A stretch of 64,000 bases of DNA from Chlorops oryzae. Lineage: Eukaryota > Arthropoda > Insecta > Diptera > Chloropidae. The notes under the pieces are model-generated. The model saw only the letters and a program-made list of their open reading frames with translations, had not been told where the DNA came from and made no database searches. The translations under genes and the position numbers were made by a program. The stretch lies in assembly GCA_020466095.1 (NCBI GenBank), contig CM035806.1, positions 116,481,840-116,545,839 on the forward strand, in the 5' to 3' direction. Positions 35,197 to 46,811 of this stretch are shown piece by piece; positions within the stretch are counted from its first letter, which is position 1, and every line of letters begins with the position of its first letter.

Positions 35197-36443
35197 AACG
35201 TGCAAAAAATTCGATAACTTCTTATAAAAGTTGCCAGATCGGTTATATTAAATTCTGCTAGGGAGTTCTTCACTTTCCTCTAGATTCTGCGACTTTAACG
35301 AAAATTTAACGGAATCTCCGCGGAATTATAAAATACATGTGTATAATATATCATGCGACCAAATTACTGTTTAATAAATTTTAAAATTAAATTTTATGGA
35401 ATTTCGACCTTTTTTGGATACATTCAGCGGAATATTTCGCTGAAAAATTGGCAACAGTTTTTTTGCGGTTAGTTCAAAAATAGCAGTTTTATTCTCGAAT
35501 AAGAAGTGTAGTTTTCTTAAAAAAATGTTTCTGTCTCAGAAATTCGTATGATAAGAAAGGTTACTAATAGAAAAAAAAATACAAGTTGTTTGTCAGAGAC
35601 ATGATATTTGAATTTCACTTGCTCGCACAGAATTTCGGAAAACCTCAGTTGAAAACAACTTCTGGTAGGTATATGTTCACAAGTAGTGGTCCATTATTCC
35701 CAGATCAGGGGAATTCTTTTTTCTCTGCTCGGTGAGGACAAATGGAACATAAATTTTTTTTGATCTTTTTGCGCACGACCACAGAACATGTAATTCAAAT
35801 TCGGTTAAAAATGTACGGAAAAAATTCCGCTCGATTTTTTGCTAACCGCAAGAATGCATTTTTCTCCGCTGTCCAACTTCAAAATCTGCTAGATCTAGCC
35901 GAAAATCTGCTGATCAGGCATCACTGCTTTTAATAATGATCCTTCAGACTTATTTCGTTATACTTGTTTCCACCACATACATATGGCAATTTCACCACAT
36001 AGAATACTTATGGCCTTATTGGAATTTTTCAAATATAGAAATATTGGAAGTAATAAAGAAGTTATGAAGAATATATATGAAGAACAAATCGTCATAAAAT
36101 CACTTACTCCGCAACAAAAATCCGCTGCTCCACGAAAAAGCGGTCAAGTGCGAGTCTGAGTAGAGCGAATATTATAAAAAAAATTTACTATGTAGCATAT
36201 TTTGACTAAACGACAGATTGATTGTTAGCAAAAGTACGTTTTGTGATTGATAAAAGGGTTTTTCAATTCTTAAGTCCACTGAATAACCGTATAAACAAGT
36301 GAAAATTTTAAGAGAGTAGGTACTGAATATTTTGAAAACTGTAATAAATAAAAAAAATTAATTTGATCACTTTTGGTGGGGGCCCCCACGTGGTGGAGGC
36401 CCGGTGCCACTGGCCCCCCTGGCCCCCCCATAATCCGGCCCTG
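35197..36443 (-). other. 5' region and terminus of the ZMYM-like hAT element
   Basis: Non-coding. It ends at 36443 with the inverse of CAGGGCCGGATTA followed by G-rich sequence, a typical hAT terminus. This is probably the 5' end of the element encoding the minus-strand transposase; the other end lies in or beyond the gap. Confidence 0.6.
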
Positions 36444-37530
36444 ATCCTACCTCTCTGAAAGGAAGTTCCAAATCAAATATGGAACACACACGACAAATGA
36501 ATTTGACATTTCCGCAGGTGTACCTCAAGGTAGTGTCCTAGGGCCACTGCTATACCTGATTTACACGGCTGACCTGCCTGTATCCCCAGAACTCTTCACA
36601 TCTACATTTGCAGATGATACAGCAATTTTGTTTGCACACAGCGATCCTGTGGTCGCCTCTCGAGTTCTTAATAATCATCTTCATACCGTTGAAGACTGGC
36701 TTGCGAACTGGAGAATAAAAGTAAATGAAAGTAAATGCACCCACATTACTTTCACGTTGCGTCGCGGAACTTGCCCCCCTATTATGCTTAATAACACGCA
36801 TGTTCCACAAGCCAATGAAGTGAGGTATCTTGGCATTTACTTAGATCGCCGTCTCACATGGCGCAAGCATATAGAGGCTAAACGCACCCAAATGAAGCTG
36901 AGCGCACAAAAACTGCACTGGCTTCTTTACAGTAAGTCACGATTGCGGCTCGAACACAAAGTGCTTCTTTACAACGCAACAATAAAGCCTATATAGACTT
37001 ATGGTTCCCAGCTCTGGGGAAAAGCCAGTAACTCTTTAATAGACATTATCCAACGCTCACAGTCCAAAATTCTTCGGACTATAACTGGTGCTCCATGGTT
37101 TATAAAAAACGAAAACATACATAAAGACCTTTGTACCCCGATGGTTAAAAACGAGCTTATTTCATTAAGCCACAAATATTGCACTCGGTTGTCCCAACAT
37201 CCGAACCCACTAGCTAGAAATTTGTTGCTAACAAACAGCTCCTCAAGGCTAAAAAGGCGTGACTTGCCATCACTGTCTCACAACTTATCCCCTTTAAATT
37301 TTTGTAAATTTTTGTAATAAAAAAATTCTCCTGGAAAAAATCCTATGGATTTCATCATACGGAACGGCAGCCCAGTTCACGCGTTGGCGTGGACTGAAAG
37401 TCATATAATATTAATAAATATTTTTTTTTTTTTAGTTTTGTCTTAGTTTTCGTTTTAAGATTCATTAACTTGTTGTTAGTTCATATGATATGAAGATTCA
37501 ATAATAAAAACCCGTTAAAAAAAAAAAAAA
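36444..37530 (+). pseudogene. jockey-type non-LTR retrotransposon, 5'-truncated
   Basis: Encodes the C-terminal half of a LINE reverse transcriptase: SAGVPQGSVLGPLLY, then the catalytic TFADDTAILF at about 36605, an RYLGIYLDRRLTWRKHI block, and the jockey-like tail with YGSQLWGKASNS and ILRTITGAPW. One in-frame TAG interrupts it at 36994-36996. A 3' UTR follows with poly(A) at 37517-37530. Endonuclease and ORF1 are missing. It begins right at the hAT terminus, so its 5' part may have been cut off by the hAT insertion. Confidence 0.85.
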
Positions 37531-37630
37531 TTTGGTTGTAATGTTTATGTCATTTTTACCTGAGGAAAAGAGAAAATATTACTCGTCTTGTAATCTTTGT
37601 TTAAAGACTGTTTACACCGGGGCTGATAAC

Positions 37631-38299
37631 ACAGCCCTACAAAAAAAAAAAGAAAAAAATTACATCGGAGTTAAAAGACGAGGGAAAGTAATCTTTATGT
37701 TTTTTGGGTCGCCGAATCCAGGGTACATTTGACCTCTGGAGTTCACGGTCAAGGGCATTTCTAGGTCAAATTTCCAAAAAATTGAGAAAATAATCTGGAA
37801 AAATTTATGGACTTATGTGTTTTGGGTTGCTGAATCCGAATCCGAGGTCCGTTTCACTCCTACAGGTTTGATTCAAGGGCATTTGATGGTCGAATTTCAA
37901 AACAATTAACATATGGGCATTTCCAGAAAAAGTAAACTTTTTGTCGCGTCCATATATACCATATTAACATTCGGGACTGCATAGAAACTTTGAAAAATAT
38001 AAAATTCCGCATAAGCCGCTCGAAAGTATTAAGAAGTAAAAGTACTATTTGCCTCGTACTTGAATTCGGGGCTCAAATTGCTCATTTAAGTCTCGCGTCC
38101 GTTTGGAAATGTTCATATAAGTAATTATATAAATATTTTCAGATTTTTTTCTCCATTATTTTGAAATTCGATCTTCAAATGTCTTTGACCGCGAACTGCA
38201 GGGGTCAAACGTACCCCGGATCGGATTCAGCGACCCAAAAAGCATATAGAATACTCGGCCTCGTCTTTTAACTCGGAAGTCATTTTTTTGTGGGGCTGT
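37631..38299. mobile_element. Long-TIR element (~145-bp imperfect TIRs)
   Basis: The first and last about 145 bp are inverted copies with many substitutions. Both begin ACAGCCCYACAAAAAAA and contain GAGTTAAAAGACGAGG, TTTTTTGGGTCGC and GGTACATTTGACC-like blocks. Related blocks occur inside (37811-37880). TSD unresolved; no gene. Confidence 0.65.
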
Positions 38300-38582
38300 G
38301 TAATTATTGCAATATTTTATAAAGCTTTTGCATGACATATTTTTTTATTTATATGAAATACATGTACACACGTTGAAAATAATAATCAGGAGTGTGATTG
38401 GATTCCCGGGAATTCATTTCCCCGGGAAATTGAAATAAATACTCGGGAATTTAAATATGTTCGAAATTTTTTAATTTGAAAATTTTAGCGTATCTTTTGT
38501 TTTTGACAATGTCATTTCTTTCAAAATTGCCATACATTCTTCAAAATATTGGAGGAACCAAATTCCCTTTCCCCAAAATTTG
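38300..38582. other. Short spacer, nothing recognised
   Basis: A/T-rich with a CCCGGGAATT repeat pair near 38405-38455. It ends at the inner boundary of the right arm. Confidence 0.4.
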
Positions 38583-38818
38583 CATAACGTTTGCTCCGTA
38601 GAACTAAGCTCCGTAGATGTAGACATGTATATAAGTATATTCTTGATCAGGATCAAAAACTGAATCGATTTAGACATGTCCGTCTGTCCGTCCGTCCGTC
38701 TGTCCGTGGGTCGGATCTCCTTCGAAACGGCTAGACAATCCAAGAAGCATAATAGAGTGCGGTGGGTACATTTGGAGCTCAGATTAGCTTTCATCACATC
38801 AAAAAACTTCATATGGGA

Positions 38819-40164
38819 TCCCAGCAGCGAATTTGGAATAGATTACCAACTTCATTGACACAGTAATAGATGCTCAGGTAATGTGTTCGCATTATCGTTT
38901 CGCCCTTTTTGATCTACATGTAATCGATGCAAATAATTGAATACCTCATTTATGCCAGCAGCGAATTTGACATCAACTACCAGCTTCATTGATGCAGTAT
39001 TGAGTGCTGGGTAATGGGCTTGCATTACCTTTTCGCTCTTTAAGAGCTCAATGACATCAATTACAAATAACACCCAAAATTCGCTTTCTTTCACCTAAAA
39101 TTCTATGCGTTGCTGTTGTCTGCTGTAACTTCGTATTCTGATCAACGGAAAGGCGACCTGTCGTTAGCTTAGCGGATAGAGGCGGTACTCGCTAGCCGTG
39201 AGTTCTGGGTTCGACTCCTGTTGATTTTTCTCAGTTTGATACTTTTTTTCAATGAACATGTTTTTTAGAAGTTTTGTTGTTGAAGAAAAAAAAAATTTAG
39301 TATTTATTTAATTAAAAAAAAAAAATGCATATGGCAAAAAGATAAAAAGATCTATTTTGGATTGCGGTACCAAACATATTCCTATGATTTTAGAAATTAT
39401 TCGAGCTTAACCGCTTTTGCACCCCCGCCTAGGGGCAGACATGGCCATGTTTCGTCACTTCGCCACTCGTGACTCATCAGTGCCTTTGGGGTGCTAAAAA
39501 AAAAAATTTATTATTTTATTATTTTTTTTTGTTTTATTATGTTTTATTTTCAAATAAAAAAATTCTTGGGTGGAAAATTCCTTAGACACATTTCCCAAAG
39601 CCCGAACAACCATATACTCAAGTGAGCATTTGGACAAGCAAACTAAATTTGTTTGTTTAGCGTACTGGTTAAAGCGCTTGCCCACCGGGCTGGAAGTCCT
39701 ACGTTCGAGGCTAGGCCGAAGCAAAAAAACTTAGAGGTAAAGAGAGAAACAAAAACATTGAAAAAAGGACAATAAATAAAAAAATATAATAATTAATAAA
39801 AATAAAAATAAAAATAAAGATAAGATTAAGAAAATAAATAAATAAAAAATATAAAAAAAAACAAAAAAAACCTTTTTTTTTCGTCGTTGGCGTCGCTGCT
39901 GAGTTGACCGCTAATAAGCATAAGACAATGCATGAGTAATGCAGCGTTGCTTTTACGGGTAATGTAGAATTCATAATAAAATCGTCCATTACCGTATACC
40001 TGCACGGTATTGCATAAGGGAGTCATAAACGCTTACCGCCTATGACACACAATGTTAAATATAATGCAGGTTTTATACAGTGGGTCATCGATCCGGTTAT
40101 GGGTATGCCTTACCTCAGCATCGATGGAGCATTGATGAAGGGTGCACAACCTTGGCTGCTGGGA
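38819..40164. mobile_element. Family II element, right-arm copy
   Basis: Inverse copy of 14673-16020 with the same TCCCAGCAGC ends and ATTAC-type motifs. Confidence 0.5.
39148..39718 (+). other. Dual tRNA-like cassette, family II right copy
   Basis: Plus strand here: A box TAGCTTAGCGG (39165-39175) with B box GGTTCGACTCC (39208 onward), spacing 43; and A box TAGCGTACTGG (39658-39668) with B box CGTTCGAGGC (39702 onward), spacing 44. In the second module CCTA and TAGG can pair as a T stem around the loop. Confidence 0.65.
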
Positions 40165-42411
40165 TACGTCATTTCATTTTCTATGCATTCGATGAAATTC
40201 ACCCCCCCGGGAGGGGTGCTGTGGAGCTTTTAGCCAAAATTCGGGGCGGTCGATAAATTTTGACCTCGGATTCGTCTTTAGAACATCAAAAAACTTAAGG
40301 GGGGGTACTTGATTCGATTTCTTATATATTTAAAAAATTTGACCCTTTCGTGGGTTTATAGGTGGCTGGGGGAAAACTGGGGGCGATGAAAAAAATCTGA
40401 CTTCAGATTCGTGTTCAGCGCCCAAGGGCGTACCCAGCATTTAATGAAGGGGGGCAAAAAAAAAAAAAAAAAAAAAAAAAAAAGCGAAAACCCCACGCTT
40501 CCAACAATATTTAAAATATCTATGGCAGGGAGGTATATATTTACTTTTATAATTTATAGGCTGTTGTTTAAATATGTCTAAATCACGAAATTTAAGAACA
40601 ACATTTATACCCTAAACAGATTACACCATTAATGCAAATGAACGGCTTAATTTTGCATTATGTCGTGCATTTGACTTGAATTTGATTAAATAAATGCACA
40701 GCTCGATGCGTGAATTAGCCGATTTTTGTCTGGCAGCTCTAAGAAAAAGCTACCGAAAGTTATGGTATTTTTGGTATTTATTGGCAACATATGGCAAGTT
40801 TACTGTCAGTCACGGTTGCCACAGTTGTTGTTTCGCGCTGTGGCTCTTTTTTATATTATATGGCTCTTTTTTGGGTTTCTTTCGCCAAGAGAATATTTAC
40901 TCAACAACCAGTTTAAAGCGTGAGAACATACGAAATAATTGAAGTCAATAATAATTAAAAGATAAAATTGCAGCTTTAAGATTTGGCGGACCTAATTTAC
41001 ATCACAATAATTGGATTTTTACACATACAACAAATTTTGGCTTTTTTTTAGTCAAATTGGCTCTTTTTTCAATTACCCTTATATTTTTTAAATGGCAAGC
41101 GTGCTTTCAGCAAACTGCGAGGAGGTAATGCGCATTTACAGTGTGGAGACCTGTTTTTGTGATTTGCATTAGCGGTTTTTAATTTCGTATTTCAGCTGTA
41201 ATCTGTTTTGGGTATTAAATGGTCTTGATTTAAAATGTCAAACGTGAAATTTTCTTAAATCCCATGATTTAGCCTATTACATTTAATATATCCATTTTAA
41301 TGTTTTATTTCCATTTGGAATTTTTCCATTTTTTTTTTTGTTACTTGCTGGCACGACTGAATGTTACAGATGGAATAAAATTTATGGCACTATCGATACT
41401 ATAGCTGGCAAACTAAAGATGGCACTATCGATAGTATCAATAGTTGTAACTTTTTCCACTATTTATTGATATTCGAAACTATCGACTAATGGTTGTCTGC
41501 AACGCATTGCTGATAAAATTTCAATTATGTTAATTCGTTCACTTGGAATATAAAATTACGCATTCAAAACTAACTTGTTTTATCGAAACAACAATGATGC
41601 CTACTGTTTGGGACCGTAAAGAATTATTGGTCTTGCGACCGAAATGGGGCAAGGGAAATCGTATGTAGAAGAAATAAAAGCTCGTACCTTTGACTGGTGG
41701 CGTCGGACGGATTGGTGTCGTGGTTCTGTCGTGACGGTTGCTGCTGCTGAGGCTGTTGTTGTTTCTGCTGCTGTTGTGGTTGGCGTTGTTTCTGCGTTGA
41801 TTGCTGTTGGTTTCGTGGGTTTTAAAAGAGTCCCGTGGAAAATTTACCGACGATTATTGGAGAAAAAAAAGGTGTCGCGAACGCGGCCCGCACTTCACAA
41901 TACACTTCACTGACTCGTATTTTAAATCGGAACGTGGTAGAAAATCGCGGACGTGTTTCACTTGCAACTGTTCTTTTATAATATTATTTAAAACCCACCG
42001 GTGTTGCCAGTCAAGCCCGGCAGGAAAAGTGGCGAGCAGCTGGGCTCGAAGTGCTGCCCTCCTTTTTCCCGTTTTTTCACCGCTGGTGGGATTTAGCTGC
42101 GTAGCGACAGCGGCAAAAACGGACACCTACTATACATAGTAGTACGTTTAAAACGTGTCGTGTTAATTTGGTAATTGATGGTTGTGAACATCGATTGTTT
42201 TCCAGCTGTACTTAAGGGGCCAGCGAATGACCATTAAAGACTAGTTTGGTTAACTTCACTGATTTTAAAACAATAGTCAATATAATATGGTTTCCAGACT
42301 ATTGCGTTAAACTGAATTTAGTACCTTAAGTAGACTTTAGTAGTGAGTTCAAACTGAGTTAAGGGTATTTAAATTCAGAAATAAACTTATGAGTTTAGGC
42401 ATTCGTTGCTG

Positions 42412-43276
42412 CACCGAGAGAAAAAGGTAGTTATATTAACTGAAAAAGCAGGTTAAAATAACCGAGTTCACCGTTAATTGTTAGCTTATGTGTAGTAGCG
42501 GTCAATTCAACAGTACAAACACAGTCAATAAGGATATAACTACCTGGTGGTTGATAAACTGTCTCGCGGTTAAATCAACTGTCACCAGCGACTGGGAAAA
42601 AAAAAATTTATTTTTTGCTTTGACTTTTTTTTACCTTCTTTTATTAATATTTTTTTTTTTTTTTATTAAATTATTATATTTTTTCTTTATTTATTTGTTT
42701 CTTTTTAAATCTTTTTCTCTTTCATCTCTTTAAATTTTCTCGCCTCGCCGAGCCTTGAACCGCAGACCACCACTTCGCTGGGCGAACGTCTTAACCATTA
42801 CGCTAAACGAACGAATTTAATTTGTTGGTCAAAACGCTCACTTGAGCTTATGGTTGCAAAATTTTTTGCTTGAAAATGAACCATTAAAAAAAATTAAATA
42901 AATTAAAATCTTAAAAATTTAGGAGAAAATTTTTGCCTTAAAAAACAACTACACTCTGAACAAAAAAAAAACTGTAATTAAAAAAAAAAAAACCAGAAAA
43001 ATTCCCGCCGCCAGCAGGGATAGAACCCCGAATCTCACGACGGTCAGCTCACAGCTTAAACAATTCAGCTATCGAAAACTCCGGAGACGGTTGATCAGAA
43101 TGCGAACTTATACGTCTAAGTGAACGAAAGCGAATTTGAACATAAAAAGTAACTATTTTTCAACTGTTGATTTGACTTCCTTTTCCAGTCCATTTAACGG
43201 GGAATACAGTTAATTTGACCACTCTTACTTTAACTGTTCTAAGTGGTTGATTTAACAGTTCTTATTTCTCTCGGTG
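42412..43276. mobile_element. Family III (CACCGAGAG) element, unit A
   Basis: 865 bp with TIRs CACCGAGAGAAA. The empty site is preserved in the left arm near 12411-12418, which shows the insertion is clean and duplicated TG (or TGCA, if the ends are scored as unequal). Subterminal regions repeat GTTAAATCAACTGT and GTTGATTTAACAG in both orientations. The dual tRNA-like core is homologous to families I and II. No coding capacity. Confidence 0.85.
42739..43078 (-). other. Dual tRNA-like cassette, family III unit A
   Basis: A box TAGCTGAATTG (43071-43061) with B box GGTTCTATCC (43027-43018), and A box TAGCGTAATGG (42805-42795) with B box GGTTCAAGGC (42761-42752). Both spacings are 44 nt. Confidence 0.65.
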
Positions 43277-43622
43277 TGCAACCCTTACATTTCACTACCT
43301 TTTTTGACAATGATGAAATTACCTATTTACTTCTTTTTTCAAACCTTTAGAGGTGAAATGAATTTTCGTTTGTATTAATCAGGGACCCGACATAATAATT
43401 ATTGAAATTTAGTTTAAAAAAATTGCCTTTATTTTCAAAGAAAATTATTTAAAATCTTTCTATAACTTTTAAAATTCAAAAAATTCAATAATCTTTCCAT
43501 AACTTTTTTTTCCAATTTTTGGTTTTTACGTTTCTTAATAACTTTTATTTTTATCATGAGAAGTTTTTACGTCTTTGAAAATTTTGATTGTTGAATTTTT
43601 ATTCGCGTCACTTGTAATAAAC

Positions 43623-44043
43623 TACCCTGCAGTAATATGGACTGACCCAAGTGTATCCTTCAGTCAGTCCTTCATGTTACCAGTACTAGTCCCCTCATAA
43701 CTCCACTTCTAATGTATTCAACTGACCTTTTTAACATGGGCCTGTCCTAGGGGAGGGACTCGTCCGCAAATCGGCTGATCATAGGCCAGATTTTTTGGGT
43801 CAATTGACGTAATTTTGTCTGGTTTTGGATAGTCAAATGAGGCAAATAAACAACAAATTTCATATATATATTCTAAGTTGATGAAAGTGCCATTTACAGA
43901 CTACCCATAAACTAACCTCTTTATTACCGACCGCCGGCTAGCCGAATTCCATGGAGCGAACTGTCATAATTTAACCGGTAGGATTTGGACCGGTCAAAAG
44001 CCAGTCCTTCTTAGAAAACTGACCGGCTCATTACTGCAGGGTA
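43623..44043. mobile_element. TACCCTGCAG MITE, unit A
   Basis: Inverse copy of 11643-12064. Confidence 0.75.
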
Positions 44044-44844
44044 ACAACCTTTGTAAAGGAATCTTACAACTTAATTTGGACTTAGTTCCCGGTTTCCGGT
44101 TAATTCTGAACTTTGCACATATCGCACCCTTGCTACTAAATCGGCACAATTCAATATATCGCATATCTCGAAAATCATTCAATCTCTCTTGAAACTAAGG
44201 AGGAATAATATTTTTTCTAAACTTATAATACTCTCAATCGGCTGCTGCATCAGTCAATATAAGCGTTAATTTTCTAGGTGTTGGGTTTTCAACAGAAAAA
44301 TACAAGCGAACAAAACAAAAATTTATTTAAAAAATTTTGAATTGTGCCGATTTATTAGCCAAGGGTGCGATAAGTTTGGTTTGGATGACAATGTATGAAT
44401 ATCCCAACTAGCAAAATAGGTCGAAAATTGGTTATCTCTTACCCATTTTAGGTCAGAATATATCGTTGACCTAACCTAAATAGGGCATAATTACGTCTGT
44501 ACGACGTCGATTCGTCCTTCCGTCTATTACCGTCGATTGGCTGACGACGTTAACTATTTTTCTTCAAACAAAAAACTTCTAAGGCAATTAGAAAAAAATT
44601 TAAAAGAGGTAAAAAAATTTCTCAAAAATAAAACTTACTTTTCAATAATAAAATTTTTTCTCATTCATAATAGTTATATGAAAATCTAAAAATATAAAAA
44701 TTTTCATAATAATTATGAAATATTTTGATTATTTTAGTCACAAAATAATAATTATGTTAAGACTTTTTTCGAAAATACTTATAAAAGTCAGGTCCCTGGT
44801 TTTAATAATAAAAATAAATAAAATATCTTTCTCCCCAATTAATC

Positions 44845-44917
44845 TTGTTTGCGCCCGGATTCGAACCTCAGCCTTTCGGGTTCCAAGGCGGAGGCCTATC
44901 CACTATACCACGATATC
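44845..44917 (-). other. Single tRNA-like module, unit A
   Basis: Inverse copy of 10768-10840: A box 44910-44900, B box 44867-44857. Confidence 0.6.
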
Positions 44918-45229
44918 ATTTCGATCAATCAAAGCAAACATCTAATTAAAGTTCGAACAGGCGTGTGAGCTCGTAAACTCAGAATTTACAGTCGGAAAGG
45001 GTATTTTCTAAATTCAACTTAAGGAGCTAATTCAGATTTTAAGTTGACAGTCTGGAAGTCATATAACTCAAACTTACAATGATTTTATTTATTAAGATAA
45101 TATTTGCTATTATTTTAACGTTGTTTTTCCCAAAAACTAAAACTGTTGCATTGTTAAGAGGGGGCCGTGGCCCCTCAGAACTCCCCCCCCCCCCTGGGAG
45201 CCCTTACAAACTTCAGAATAAGTCAAAAG

Positions 45230-46371
45230 ATGGAAGGAATTTTGAAAAGAAAACGCGAATTTAAAAACCGAAACAAAAATCGGAAAGCACAAATTGCTTT
45301 GACAAATTTGTAAGCCATATTGACCGCAAAAATGGGCACATATTACAAACTGCCGAAATTAAAAATTTTGGCTTCTCTTGTGTGGAAGACAAAATGCTCC
45401 AAATTATGAAAATATAGGTAAGAAATAACATGAATAAAGAAACCAGATTAGCATTGGTCAGCTCTTTTAGTTTCCAATCATCATTGACCCCATGCCTTTT
45501 GTGTTTGTCAAGGCGTGTGGGTGTGTGTAGCACTTGAACTGATGTGGTCAATGATACGTAGATAATCAGTAGAAACATTAACGCGTAGTCTTGTTTTCTT
45601 TGATTTGGGTTGTAAAACGTGTTTTTCATTCCGAGGGAATAAATCCGAAAATTTTCCTGTCTTTTTGAATGAAAAAATATTTTTTAGGATAACAATTTGA
45701 AAAAATCCGAAACCATTTGGTCCGCCGAAATGCAGAGTCGGCACGATACAGAAGTTTTTTAAAAACATATCCTCTTGATTTGACCAATATGTTTGATTTT
45801 CCTTACATTCAGGAAAGAAAAACTCGTATAGGACCATCTGGAGGGTCACCATCGGAATGGCCTCTATATTCACAAATTAATAACATTTTAAGAGGCTATA
45901 AATTTTTTCTGCCGAATTGCTTACGTAAGATAATATAGGTATCGTTCATTTGTTTTCATTTTTATACATAAAAAGATAATTTGTTTTTAATTGATAGATT
46001 CGTCTTCCTTAAGCTCAATTTCACCATCTGAGCAATGCCTTCCTGCAAAAGCTTCAAATTCTTCGTCCTCATCGACACCGTCATCGTTATCATATTCATC
46101 TTCATCAGAATTGCCGACTTGTTTAAAATCTTCGCCCAACACTCCTCTCAAAGAATCTGCAAAGAAGAATATGTGCAAAGAGATTTTAGAGGAAATAAAA
46201 AAGGGAGAAATCGAAAGCAAGAGACAACTTGAAGCAATAGGGAGAGAAATCAAAGAAATCCGGGAAGCTATGATCAAACGAGAGGAAGCAAGAAGTAAAA
46301 TGGTGAAGGAACTGCTAGATTCCACTGTCGCAATGCAAGAGGCATTTGTTGACTACTTAAAAAGAAATTGA
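45230..46371 (+). pseudogene. Myb/SANT-like protein gene, unit A (indel-damaged)
   Basis: Same gene as 51945-53136. Exon 1 and the first intron (45230-45700) contain many one- to six-base deletions and changes relative to B, C and the left arm, which destroy the Myb/SANT region. The last exon (45998-46371) is intact. The clustered errors look like unpolished sequence rather than natural decay. Confidence 0.7.
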
Positions 46372-46378
46372 ATTTTTT

Positions 46379-46811
46379 TTAGAACGAAGTTCTTTATGAA
46401 ACGATAGCGACAGGGGACCTAGTCGAGAAAAAGTGAAAAACCGCTATAAAATCCGCGTTACCTAAATTGAAGTTCGCAAAAAAGGGTATAATAACCTTTG
46501 CAAAAAGAAAGAAATATACATATATTTACGTAAAATGACTTCCTGATGCGGCCGAGATATTATACTTTTTTAGGCGACACTTATTTCCGACGATATCCCG
46601 AAAAAACAATTAATTATTAAATTCAGAAACTACACAGACACATACAAGCATAAATGCATTCAAACAAAACAAAACAATATGTGGTGCTGCCAGACTGAAC
46701 GTTTTCAGAATAACTCCGATTAGTAGGTTTTTGCAAATATATAAGGGCATTTTAGGTAGCTTATAATTTTTTTGCGCTATCAAAGTATACGTCAATTCGT
46801 ACAAAACATGG
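46379..46811. other. Unit sequence downstream of Myb/SANT gene
   Basis: Non-coding, present in units A, B and C but not next to the left arm. No gene recognised. Confidence 0.4.

Larger units (their letters stand above)
42286..45063. mobile_element. TTA-flanked Harbinger-like element, unit A copy
   Basis: Inverse copy of 10622-12540 with TAA at both borders. It is longer because of the CACCGAGAG insertion. It contains the MITE at 43623 and a tRNA-like module at 44845. Confidence 0.75.
38583..46378 (-). repeat. Right arm of large inverted repeat (~7.8 kb)
   Basis: Reverse-complement copy of 9253-16259. Contents in order: truncated DINE-1 fragment (38583-38800), family II element (38819-40164), the exon/promoter-like island (about 41690-42140), the TTA-flanked element (42286-45063) and the Myb/SANT gene. 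It additionally contains the CACCGAGAG element (42412-43276), for which the left arm keeps an empty site. Confidence 0.9.

Noticed and set aside
45987..46325. Acidic/Ser-rich minus-strand frame opposite Myb/SANT exon 3 (also in B and C)
   Set aside because: It is the antisense of the charged helix exon. The plus strand has splice signals and family motifs; this strand has none.
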